A program made the translations under genes and the position numbers. Of a DNA stretch of 64,000 nt, positions 28,377 to 35,732 are shown piece by piece. Each line of letters starts with the position of its first letter. The stretch's first letter is position 1. This stretch comes from Neisseriaceae bacterium (lineage in GTDB: Bacteria; Pseudomonadota; Gammaproteobacteria; Burkholderiales; Neisseriaceae): contig JAGBKK010000031.1 in NCBI GenBank assembly GCA_017934045.1, positions 1 through 64,000 on the forward strand, written 5' to 3'. The notes beneath the pieces were generated by a model. The model was given only the letters and a program-made list of their open reading frames with translations. It did not search any database and was not told where the DNA came from.

Positions 28377-29216
28377 ATGAACATTGTTTTATTAGGCGGT
28401 AGTGGTTTTGTGGGTTCTCGTGTTGTGGAAATTTTACGCAATAAAGGGCATATTGTTGCCACGCCCACACGCAAGGAATTGGATTTACTCAATCCAAATC
28501 GAAAAAATATTGAAAAAATTTTTGCTGATAAAGAAGTTATTATCAATGCAGTTGGCGTAATGAGTCGATATGATGAAGTGTTGGATAAAGTGCATTACCA
28601 AACGCCTAAATTATTAGCCGAAATTGCTGCGGATATGAATATCAAACACTGGGTGCAATTATCGGCTTTGGGGGCGGATTCGCAATATTCTGCGGCATTT
28701 TTAGCAAGCAAGGGTAGGGGAGATAATGCGGTTTTGCAAATGATGCCCAGCGTCAATATTGCTCGCCCATCGGTGATTTATGGGCGTGGTGGGGCAAGTT
28801 GTGAGTTGTTTATCAAATTAGCCAAACTGCCAATTTTACCGCTGCCTGAAAAAGGACGCTTTTTACTGCAACCTGTCTGCGTTAATGAAGTGGCAGACGG
28901 TTTGGCAAAAATGGCTGAAAACCCTTTGCTACACGGTGCAATCGTGAATATGACAGGTGGCAAAGTGGTGTCTATGGCAGAATATCTCACCATTATGCGG
29001 CAAAACCTACACCACAAACCGCCTGCGAAAGTGCTGAATATTCCATTAAGCCTCATCAAACCGTTTCTGCCGATTGCCAAAGTGTTGAGTAACGGTATGT
29101 TAAGCCCTGACAGCATTCAAATGTTGCAAGACGGCAATACGGCGGATAATGGCGATTTTGCTCATCTGTTGGGTAAAACACCACAAAGCCCTGAAATGTT
29201 TATTCAGGCTGCCTGA
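28377..29216 (+). CDS. SDR-family NAD(P)-binding oxidoreductase (NmrA/NDUFA9-like)
   Basis: The 279-residue protein has the Rossmann motif VLLGGSGFVGSRVVEIL at the N-terminus, INAVGVMS, and the RPSVIYGRGG segment of extended or atypical SDRs. The catalytic YxxxK is not evident, as in NmrA-like members. The coding sequence ends in a DUS, which supplies the last residues QAA and the TGA stop. It is the last gene of the operon under the predicted operator and is followed by a terminator. Confidence 0.82.
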   Translation: MNIVLLGGSGFVGSRVVEILRNKGHIVATPTRKELDLLNPNRKNIEKIFADKEVIINAVGVMSRYDEVLDKVHYQTPKLLAEIAADMNIKHWVQLSALGADSQYSAAFLASKGRGDNAVLQMMPSVNIARPSVIYGRGGASCELFIKLAKLPILPLPEKGRFLLQPVCVNEVADGLAKMAENPLLHGAIVNMTGGKVVSMAEYLTIMRQNLHHKPPAKVLNIPLSLIKPFLPIAKVLSNGMLSPDSIQMLQDGNTADNGDFAHLLGKTPQSPEMFIQAA

Positions 29217-29260
29217 AATATAAAAACAACAAGTTTTTCAAAGGTTTCAAACTATAAAAC

Positions 29261-29290
29261 AAAAGACCGTTTATTTGAAACGGTCTTTTT
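29261..29290 (+). terminator. Rho-independent terminator after the SDR operon
   Basis: AAAAGACCGTTT-ATTTG-AAACGGTCTTTTT, a perfect stem with flanking A and T tracts. It can serve both the SDR operon and the converging lipoprotein gene. Confidence 0.88.
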
Positions 29291-29293
29291 GGA

Positions 29294-29797
29294 TTACTTA
29301 TTAACATAAACTTTAAGTTTTGATAGATCTGGTTTGCATTCTGAAGGATATTCAGATAAACCAAAACTACCGTCTGCAGTGCTATCTTCAGATTTACTTT
29401 TTTCTCCTTTATCTAATCCGCCTGAACCAAAGTCTAATTCACTACAATTAAATCCTTTGGTATCATAAAGTGGTATAGAAATATGAATACTAATATATCT
29501 ATTTGATTTATTGTAGTATTCTGCACTAACAAAATACTTTACACGATTTTTATCTACAATTGCAGGTTTTTGATAAATAACCAAGTTTCTGATTTCATAT
29601 TCTTTGGTTATTTTATCAGGGACACGAGCAAATACTTCACCTTGTCCGAGACTTCTTGTGGAAGATGAAGATGAATTTGTTCCAAGAACGCTACCTGTTG
29701 TTTCTAAAACAGAATTAGCAGTTTCTAATGCGGTGTTGATACTCTCACAAGCAGTTAAACTTATGGCAAGTAACATTAATAATGAAAGTTTTTTCAT
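29294..29797 (-). CDS. Hypothetical lipoprotein
   Basis: About 167 residues with a lipoprotein signal (MKKLSLLMLLAISLTACES, lipobox LTAC, Cys17). A Ser/Thr-rich linker (TNSSSSSTRS) leads into a small beta-rich domain with YFVSAEYYNKSNRYISI. The family is not recognised. The ATG at 29797 has GGAG upstream, while the frame open to 29809 does not. Confidence 0.75.
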   Translation of the reverse strand: MKKLSLLMLLAISLTACESINTALETANSVLETTGSVLGTNSSSSSTRSLGQGEVFARVPDKITKEYEIRNLVIYQKPAIVDKNRVKYFVSAEYYNKSNRYISIHISIPLYDTKGFNCSELDFGSGGLDKGEKSKSEDSTADGSFGLSEYPSECKPDLSKLKVYVNK

Positions 29798-29853
29798 TGC
29801 ATACTCCAATTCAAAAATATTTTTCAGGTAGCCTGAAAGGCAGAAAAAATCGC

Positions 29854-29895
29854 AAGGCTTGCTTTGTCAAGCAAGCCTTATAGAGTACTCTATAA
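29854..29895. repeat. Adjacent perfect palindromes upstream of the lipoprotein gene
   Basis: AAGGCTTGCTT-TGTC-AAGCAAGCCTT (29854-29879) is a perfect 11-bp stem. It overlaps a second perfect 18-bp palindrome TTATAGAGTACTCTATAA (29878-29895). Without a T tract this does not look like an ordinary terminator. Confidence 0.55.
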
Positions 29896-29916
29896 GCAAA
29901 TACTGGCGGACAAAGT

Positions 29917-29938
29917 AAAAAACGCCGAAAGGCGTTTT
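29917..29938 (-). terminator. Terminator downstream of the CREE-interrupted gene
   Basis: AAAAAACGCC-GAAA-GGCGTTTT, a compact GC stem with a tetraloop and flanking A/T tracts, 30 bases past the stop at 29970. Confidence 0.75.
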
Positions 29939-29969
29939 GAGATATGGCTTTGGCTGCCTGAAAAATTGA

Positions 29970-30445
29970 TTATTTATTTTTTTCAAGTTCTACAATTCTG
30001 TTGAATTGTTTTCTACATTCTTCCGCAAAATTGCAACCATTTGTCTTTCCCTTATCACACATAACTTGTGCTTTTCGTGCAGCTTCAGAAAAATAATGCT
30101 TGGCTTTGGCATAATCTTGTTTTTCTTCATATTTAAAAGCCACTTGATCACAACCACCAAAACTTTTCGATATATTCGGTAATCCTGCCGAAGCTAAATT
30201 ATCTACCCAAAAATCGCAATTATTTTTGGGAAACATAAAAAATATTGTGATTAAAATATTAATTAGTATAGTCAAACAACTTCAAAAGTGAAACAGGCGG
30301 TTTTCCGAAGACAGTATAAATAATACGGCAAGGAGAACCAACGCATTTCAATTTTGAAGTTGTTTGACTATATCACAATATTCATCACCAAATGCCACTT
30401 AGGCATTCGTTGAATATGATTCCGAATTCTTTCCAATAATTTCAT
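29970..30445 (-). pseudogene. Small membrane-anchored protein gene interrupted by a CREE
   Basis: The gene starts at ATG 30445 (MKLLERIRNHIQRMPKWHLV, then MNIVI) and is cut after 24 codons by the element at 30267-30372. Its remainder continues as LINILITIFFMFPKNN and runs to 29970. Removing the element with one TA copy joins the two parts in one frame without losing a base, giving about 122 residues: a basic N-terminus, a membrane helix and a soluble Cys-containing domain with YAKAKHYFSEAARKAQ, which looks like one TPR-type repeat. Today the 3' part could be read only from a TTG inside the element or an internal ATG. Confidence 0.8.
30267..30372. mobile_element. CREE copy C, inserted in a gene
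   Basis: The TATAGTCAAACAAC type, inverted relative to copy B. The TA at each end (30267-30268 and 30371-30372) is the duplicated target: collapsing the two restores the reading frame of the interrupted gene exactly. Confidence 0.92.
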
Positions 30446-30492
30446 ATTGAACAACTGAACAAGTTATTGTTTTTCAGGCTGCCTGAACACGA

Positions 30493-31221
30493 TTATTTCA
30501 ACATTTTCGCCTGAAAAATCGCCGTTTTCATTTGTTTGACGCTGGTCGATAAGCCTAAAAACAGGGCTTGGGCGATAATGGCGTGTCCAATGTTTAATTC
30601 TTGAATTTCAGGCAGCCGTGCAATATCGGCGACATTGTGAATATTCAAACCGTGTCCTGCATTCACGCAAAAGCCGTTTTGATGAGCAAACTCTGCTGCG
30701 GTTTGAATGCGTTGTAATTCTTTATTTCGTTCGGTAGGATGAACAGCGTCCGCATAGCGTCCTGTGTGTAGTTCAATCACGCTAGCCCCCACATCTTTGG
30801 CTGCCTGAATTTGGGCTATATCGGGGTCGATAAACAGCGACACACGGATATTTTCTTTTTCCAAAATTTCAATAAACGAAGCAATGGTTTTTTCCTGACC
30901 CAACACTGCTAAACCGCCTTCGGTGGTGATTTCTTGCCGTTTTTCAGGAACAATGCACACATCGTGCGGCTTGACTTGCAAGGCGTTGTCCAACATTTCT
31001 TCGGTTAAAGCCATTTCTAAATTCAGCCGCGTGCGAATTGCCTGCCGCACCGCAAACACATCGGCATCCTTAATATGACGGCGATCTTCACGCAAGTGCA
31101 TAGTAATTAAATCTGCCCCTGCGGTTTCCGCCACCAAAGCGGCTTCAACAGGAGACGGATACACCGTGCCGCGTGCATTACGCACGGTTGCAATATGGTC
31201 GATATTTACACCTAATAACAT
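30493..31221 (-). CDS. pdxJ: Pyridoxine 5'-phosphate synthase
   Basis: Condenses 3-amino-2-oxopropyl phosphate with deoxyxylulose phosphate to form the vitamin B6 ring. The 242-residue protein has [17 protein letters not shown] at the start, [12 protein letters not shown], and [11 protein letters not shown]. The ribosome-binding site AAGGA lies within what was once the stop region of the upstream NUDIX gene. A CREE now separates the two genes by about 100 bases. SerC at 46.8 kb and PdxH at 39.4 kb are other B6 enzymes in the window, but are not linked. Confidence 0.96.
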   Translation of the reverse strand: MLLGVNIDHIATVRNARGTVYPSPVEAALVAETAGADLITMHLREDRRHIKDADVFAVRQAIRTRLNLEMALTEEMLDNALQVKPHDVCIVPEKRQEITTEGGLAVLGQEKTIASFIEILEKENIRVSLFIDPDIAQIQAAKDVGASVIELHTGRYADAVHPTERNKELQRIQTAAEFAHQNGFCVNAGHGLNIHNVADIARLPEIQELNIGHAIIAQALFLGLSTSVKQMKTAIFQAKMLK

Positions 31222-31243
31222 ATTGATTTTCCTTAAATATTAT

Positions 31244-31349
31244 TATAGTCGATAAACTTCAAAATTATAATGCGTTGGTTTGTCTTGCCATATTAGTTAT
31301 ACTGTCGCAGACATTCCGCCTTTTCTACTTTTGAAGTTTATCGACTATA
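31244..31349. mobile_element. CREE copy D, TATAGTCGATAAAC type, at the NUDIX-pdxJ junction
   Basis: Terminal arms TATAGTCGATAAACTTC / GAAGTTTATCGACTATA with the usual core. The arms differ from the other copies at matching positions on both sides. It was inserted in the last codons of the NUDIX gene: removing it with one TA restores LLMSNNI-stop with TAA next to the pdxJ AAGGA. Confidence 0.9.
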
Positions 31350-31882
31350 CTCATTAACAACCAATGTTGAATAGCGACAATGGTTTTGACATCAACAATA
31401 TCACCGTTTTGTAAGGCTTGTTGGGCTTCGTTACGGCTTAATTCGCGTAATTCTAAATACTCATCTTCATCAGGTTTGAGTGTGCTGTTGCGATTTAAGC
31501 CAATTGCTTGATATAAATATAATTTTTCGTCCGAAAAACCTGCGGAAGTGTAAAATTGATAAATTAAATGCACGCTTTCGCAAGTGTAGGGCGTTTCTTC
31601 GGCGAGTTCTCGCAAGGCACATTGTTCGGGGTTTTCTCCTGCTACATCTAATTTTCCTGCGGGAATTTCCAGCAATACACGGTTGCACGGATAGCGAAAT
31701 TGCTCGACTAACACAATTTTATCGTCAGGCGTAATCGCCAAAACGGCGACTGCACCTTGATGTCGCACCACTTCACGCATAGCGGTTTTGCCGTTGGGCA
31801 ATGCCACTTCGTCCAAAAAAAGTTGCACCACACGCCCATCAAAAATATGTTGCGATGAGATTGGTTTTTCAGGGGTAATCAT
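31325..31882 (-). CDS. NUDIX hydrolase (ADP-ribose pyrophosphatase-like), 3' end altered by CREE
   Basis: The 185-residue protein has FRYPCNRVLLEIPAGKLD upstream of the NUDIX box AGENPEQCALRELAEE, typical of ADP-ribose pyrophosphatases (NudF type). The box has one extra residue before its first Glu and Pro in place of the usual Gly (ETPY). The last seven residues (IVDKLQK) and the TAG come from the CREE arm; without it the protein would end NNI. The site AAGGAT precedes the ATG at 31882. Activity is probably intact because only the tail changed. Confidence 0.88.
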   Translation of the reverse strand: MITPEKPISSQHIFDGRVVQLFLDEVALPNGKTAMREVVRHQGAVAVLAITPDDKIVLVEQFRYPCNRVLLEIPAGKLDVAGENPEQCALRELAEETPYTCESVHLIYQFYTSAGFSDEKLYLYQAIGLNRNSTLKPDEDEYLELRELSRNEAQQALQNGDIVDVKTIVAIQHWLLMSIVDKLQK

Positions 31883-31894
31883 TGGGTTATCCTT

Positions 31895-32707
31895 TTATTT
31901 ATTGTTCAGGCTGCCTGAAAATAATGATACGCCATTTTCACAATAAGTTAAGTGTTGTTCAATGGCTTGTGTTAATCGTTGATCATTTTCTGCCAAAGAT
32001 TGACGCGGTTGTTCTTGATGATATAAATGAAAAGCGATGGCGGCAAATTTTAAGTTAATGCGTTGTCCGCCATTATTGAAAAAACGCACCACAAATTCAC
32101 TGTCTTCTCGCCCCCAGCCGACAAAATCGTTGTTAAAACCGTTGATTGCCAAAGCGTCTTCACGAAAAAACGCACAATTACAAGTTCGGATACCGCGTAA
32201 TTTTTGTGTTTTTGGGCGTGCGATTATTGCGGATAGAATAGGTATTCGCCACGCTGATTTGCGTTTTAATACCCCTTGTTCATACCATTTGGGCAAAGGA
32301 TAATTTGTAGATTGCAATAATTGTGCTGTTTTTTTTGCCGTCAGCAAAACACGAGAGCCTTGCACAAAAACGCCTTGCTGGGCAACTTGACGATGATCGG
32401 CAATAAACTCTGGCGACAACAACATATCGCCGTCAATCATCACAATATATTCACTTTTTGCCACAGCCAATGCACGATTACGACATTCCGCCGCACGAAA
32501 ACCGTCATCAGGTCGCCAAATGTGTTTGAGTGCCACAGGATAATTTTGTTGATATTTTTCAATAACTTGCCGTGTTTCATCAGTAGAACCGTCATCAGCA
32601 ATCAGTACTTCATTCGGTAAAACCGTTTGTTGTTTGACGGAATGCAAAACAGCCGCCAATGCGTCTGGGCGATTGTAAGTGGTGATGATTAAAGAAACAG
32701 AAAGCAT
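31895..32707 (-). CDS. Family 2 glycosyltransferase
   Basis: About 270 residues: GT-A fold with SLIITTYNRPDALAAVL, the IADDGSTDET nucleotide motif, MIDGDML (DxD) and a C-terminal part FNNDFVGWGREDSEFVVR like that of chondroitin-synthase-type GT2/GT7C enzymes. Acts in the cytoplasm on a nucleotide sugar; the acceptor (LPS or another surface glycan) is unknown. The ATG at 32707 has AAGGA nine bases upstream, while the ATG at 32716 is too close to it. A DUS encodes SGSLN near the C-terminus. Confidence 0.85.
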   Translation of the reverse strand: MLSVSLIITTYNRPDALAAVLHSVKQQTVLPNEVLIADDGSTDETRQVIEKYQQNYPVALKHIWRPDDGFRAAECRNRALAVAKSEYIVMIDGDMLLSPEFIADHRQVAQQGVFVQGSRVLLTAKKTAQLLQSTNYPLPKWYEQGVLKRKSAWRIPILSAIIARPKTQKLRGIRTCNCAFFREDALAINGFNNDFVGWGREDSEFVVRFFNNGGQRINLKFAAIAFHLYHQEQPRQSLAENDQRLTQAIEQHLTYCENGVSLFSGSLNNK

Positions 32708-32745
32708 GGTTTTCATTCCTTTCAGGCAGCCTGAAAACGAAACTT

Positions 32746-32803
32746 ATTTTGACGCAGTCAAAATCTTTATTTGCGAAGCATAATAAAGGATTGCGTAGTA
32801 ATC
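32746..32803. repeat. Second tandem mini-hairpin array
   Basis: ATTTTGAC-GCA-GTCAAAAT (32746-32764), CTTTATTTGC-GAA-GCATAATAAAG (32765-32788) and GATTGC-GTA-GTAATC (32789-32803). The middle stem has nearly the same sequence as the one at 7898. As there, the array abuts the stop codon of a gene (tag). Confidence 0.65.
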
Positions 32804-33368
32804 AAGTTGAAGTGCGGGCGAGCCGTAAGGCAGAGTTAAATAAAAAACATTCTTTTTCATGCGAATAAATAAAACCTACCGCTTGTAAATATGCGTAAAT
32901 AATGGTTGTGCCGATAAATTTCATTCCTTTTTTTTGTAAATCATACGAAATTTTATCGGAAAATTCATTATGTGTTTTGCCTGTTTCGTAAATAATTTCT
33001 TGCGGTAACATTGTTTTCAAAAAAGCGTAAAAACTACCGTATTCTTTTTGTATATTTTGAAATATTTTAGCATTGTTAATGCTTGCTTTTATTTTTAATT
33101 GATGACGAATAATTCCTTGATTATTCATCAATTCTTGTATTTTATAATCATTATAGCGTGCTATTTTATCGACATTAAAATCATCAAACGCTATTCTAAA
33201 ATTTTCGCGTTTATTTAACACACATTCCCACGATAAGCCTGCCTGAAAACTTTCTAATAACAACATTTCCCATAAATAAGTGTCATTAAAATTAGGCACA
33301 CCCCATTCTTTATCGTGATATTCGATATATAAAGGATTATTTATATTACACCAAAAACAGCGTTGCAT
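32802..33368 (-). CDS. tag: DNA-3-methyladenine glycosylase I
   Basis: Removes 3-methyladenine from alkylated DNA. The 188-residue protein begins MQRCFWCN and has YHDKEWGVP and LESFQAGLSWECVLNKRE; the later SHEKECF carries the remaining zinc ligands (C4, H18, H and C near 175-179). The C-terminus (ALRLARTST) runs into the mini-hairpin array, so the tail may be altered. AAAGG precedes the ATG. Confidence 0.93.
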   Translation of the reverse strand: MQRCFWCNINNPLYIEYHDKEWGVPNFNDTYLWEMLLLESFQAGLSWECVLNKRENFRIAFDDFNVDKIARYNDYKIQELMNNQGIIRHQLKIKASINNAKIFQNIQKEYGSFYAFLKTMLPQEIIYETGKTHNEFSDKISYDLQKKGMKFIGTTIIYAYLQAVGFIYSHEKECFLFNSALRLARTST

Positions 33369-33398
33369 ATTACAAACCTTTTTCAGGCTGCCTGAAAC

Positions 33399-33866
33399 TT
33401 ATTCTTTGGGCAATTTAGGATTATTGCTTTCTTTCGGCGTTACTTCGCTAAATTCGCCGTCAATAATGTTGTCATCATTGGTATTCGAGCGATTTTGTCG
33501 GAAAATAAATTCGTCAAATGGATTATTTGTTTGTTCCGTCTGTTGCAGATTGGGACGCATAAAACCGCCGAACGGAATAAGCAACGCCAAGCCGATAATA
33601 TCGCTGAAAAAGCCTGGTGCCATAAAGCACATAGCGGCAATAGCATAACGAAATGGATACAAAGCGTGATAAAACGAGCTACCTTGCAGACGGCTCATCT
33701 GAAACGAAAACAACGCCGCCGCATTGCCAAAATAGCGAAACATTGCCACGCCTGCGACAAAAAACAGAAACATTAACCCCAATGTCGCCAAGCCACCAAT
33801 CGCTTCTGCCACAATCACAATGGAGAGAATTTCTGCCACAAGTCCAATAATTAAAAGGTATTTCAT
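33399..33866 (-). CDS. fxsA: FxsA family membrane protein
   Basis: About 155 residues with three or four membrane segments and the family pattern FVAGVAMFRYFGNAA, then AMCFMAPGFFSDIIGLALLIP. FxsA overproduction overcomes phage-T7 exclusion by F in E. coli; its natural role is not known. Two ATG codons in a row follow a DUS. The C-terminal third is polar and Asn-rich. Confidence 0.87.
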   Translation of the reverse strand: MKYLLIIGLVAEILSIVIVAEAIGGLATLGLMFLFFVAGVAMFRYFGNAAALFSFQMSRLQGSSFYHALYPFRYAIAAMCFMAPGFFSDIIGLALLIPFGGFMRPNLQQTEQTNNPFDEFIFRQNRSNTNDDNIIDGEFSEVTPKESNNPKLPKE

Positions 33867-33933
33867 CATTTTTCAGGCTGCCTGAAAAGGGTTTATCCAT
33901 TGCCAAGTGGGCTGACAAGCCCACCCTATGGTG

Positions 33934-35025
33934 TTATACATTAAACAAAAAGTGAATCACATCGCCGTCTGCGACAATATATTCCTTGCCTTCGGCACGC
34001 ATTTTGCCTGCTTCTTTGGCTTTGGTTTCGCCACCTAACTCGATAAAATCTTGATAAGCAATCACTTGGGCGCGAATAAAACCGCGTTCAAAATCGGTGT
34101 GAATCACACCAGCGGCTTGTGGGGCGGTGTCGCCTTTGTGGATTGTCCAAGCACGCACTTCTTTTACGCCTGCGGTGAAATAAGTTTGCAAGCCTAATAA
34201 GTCGTAACCTGCTCGAATTAAGCGGTTTAATCCTGGTTCGGTTAAACCCATTTCGCTTAAAAATTCCGCTTTATCCGCGTCTTCTAAATCGGCAATTTCC
34301 GCCTCAATCGCCGCACACACCGCAACTACGGGCGAATTTTCTTGGCTAGCAAATTCTTGCAAACGCTCGATATAAGGGTTATTTTCAAAACCGTCTTCCG
34401 CCACATTTGCCACATACATAGCAGGCTTAATCGTCAATAAACACAAGGGTTTTAAAAGTAGTTTTTCTTCGTCCGATAACCCTAACGAACGCACGGATTT
34501 GGCTTCGTTCAAAGATGGCAGAATTTTTTGCAACACAGCCACTAATTTTTGTGCGTCTTTATCGCCACTTTTTGCCTTTTTCTCTTCGCGGCTAATTGCT
34601 TTTTCCACAGACGCTAAATCCGCCAAAGCGAGTTCAGTGGCAATGGTTTCAATATCGGCAATCGGATCAACCCTGCCCGCAACATGCACCACATTATCAT
34701 CGTCAAAACAACGCACCACATTCACGATTGCGTCCGTTTCACGAATATTCGCCAAAAATTGATTGCCCAAACCTTCGCCCTTGCTCGCCCCTGCCACCAG
34801 CCCTGCAATATCCACAAACTCCACCACCGCAGGCAAGATGCGTTGCGGATTGACAATTTTGGCTAACTCATTTAAGCGTGGGTCTGGCACTTCCACAATG
34901 CCCACATTCGGCTCAATCGTGCAGAAAGGATAATTCGCTGCTTCAATGCCCGCCTTGGTTAAAGCGTTAAATAAAGTGGATTTCCCCACATTCGGCAAAC
35001 CCACAATGCCACATTTCAAACTCAT
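33934..35025 (-). CDS. ychF: Redox-regulated ATPase YchF (Obg-like)
   Basis: P-loop protein of the TRAFAC class that hydrolyses ATP and associates with ribosomes. The 363-residue protein has [33 protein letters not shown], and the C-terminal TGS domain ending [15 protein letters not shown]. The YchF G4-like motif lacks the GTP-specific NKxD, as expected for an ATPase. Full family length. Confidence 0.96.
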   Translation of the reverse strand: MSLKCGIVGLPNVGKSTLFNALTKAGIEAANYPFCTIEPNVGIVEVPDPRLNELAKIVNPQRILPAVVEFVDIAGLVAGASKGEGLGNQFLANIRETDAIVNVVRCFDDDNVVHVAGRVDPIADIETIATELALADLASVEKAISREEKKAKSGDKDAQKLVAVLQKILPSLNEAKSVRSLGLSDEEKLLLKPLCLLTIKPAMYVANVAEDGFENNPYIERLQEFASQENSPVVAVCAAIEAEIADLEDADKAEFLSEMGLTEPGLNRLIRAGYDLLGLQTYFTAGVKEVRAWTIHKGDTAPQAAGVIHTDFERGFIRAQVIAYQDFIELGGETKAKEAGKMRAEGKEYIVADGDVIHFLFNV

Positions 35026-35073
35026 AATTTGTGCTTTCGATTTAAGATTTAAAAATGGCGTATTTTAACACGG

Positions 35074-35285
35074 TATAGTCGTTAAACTTCAAAACACTAA
35101 TGCGTTGTCTCGCCTTGCCGTATTAGTTATATACTGTCTGCGGCTCGCCGCCTGTTATAGTCAAACAACTTCAAAATTGAAATGCGTTGGTTCTCCTTGC
35201 CGTATTATTTATACTGTCTTCGGAAAACCGCCTGTTTCACTTTTGAAGTTGTTTGACTATATTGTTTTGAAGTTTAACGACTATA
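35074..35285. mobile_element. CREE copy E, TATAGTCGTTAAAC type, host of a nested element
   Basis: The outer element is split into 35074-35155 and 35262-35285. Without the inner copy and one TA it is 106 bp with matching arms TATAGTCGTTAAACTTC / GAAGTTTAACGACTATA and the internal sequence CCTGTTATTGTTTTGAAG, as in the intact copy at 41.1 kb. The whole gap 35026-35355 holds this composite and two DUS; no gene. Confidence 0.92.
35156..35261. mobile_element. CREE copy F, nested inside copy E
   Basis: The TATAGTCAAACAAC type, nearly identical to copy B and in the same orientation. It is inserted at a TA in the right half of copy E, with the TA duplicated on each side. This subfamily therefore moved after copy E had arrived. 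Confidence 0.93.
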
Positions 35286-35355
35286 GAAAAATTTTCAGGC
35301 TGCCTGAAAAATAGAAGTGTTCAGGCAGCCTGAAAGTCAAATGATTGTATTTCAA

Positions 35356-35721
35356 TTATGCTTCTTTACGGCTACAACTGCACCACAAGAGTAACAGCGG
35401 TACAATCACCAACCACGCATACGCCATAATGCTGGCGGTGCTGGCTATGTGAAATAGCCAATCAACATAATAATTCAAATGCGTATGGGCGGAATGGAAG
35501 AAAACAGGCAGGGCAAAAAATGCCACCACGCCGCTTAATAGAGTGAAGAGTAGGGCAGGTCGCCAAACACGATACCAGTTTTTGAATGCAACGCGTTTTG
35601 CCAATGCCCACGCCCACGGAATAATAATGCCTGCCACAATCGCCGCACTTAAATGGGGATACGCCAAAATCAATTCATACACCATTAACAGTGCCATAAA
35701 AAATAAATCGCTTAAACTCAT
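35356..35721 (-). CDS. Hypothetical membrane protein next to the flavoprotein
   Basis: About 121 residues with four hydrophobic segments, starting MSLSDLFFMALLMVYELILA. The ATG at 35721 has AAGGAGT at good spacing, so the frame open to 35796, which would overlap the upstream gene, is not used. It ends CSCSRKEA. The family is not recognised with confidence. The 11-base gap to the Tat-exported flavoprotein gene suggests that it is its membrane partner or anchor. Confidence 0.72.
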   Translation of the reverse strand: MSLSDLFFMALLMVYELILAYPHLSAAIVAGIIIPWAWALAKRVAFKNWYRVWRPALLFTLLSGVVAFFALPVFFHSAHTHLNYYVDWLFHIASTASIMAYAWLVIVPLLLLWCSCSRKEA

Positions 35722-35732
35722 TGTGATACTCC

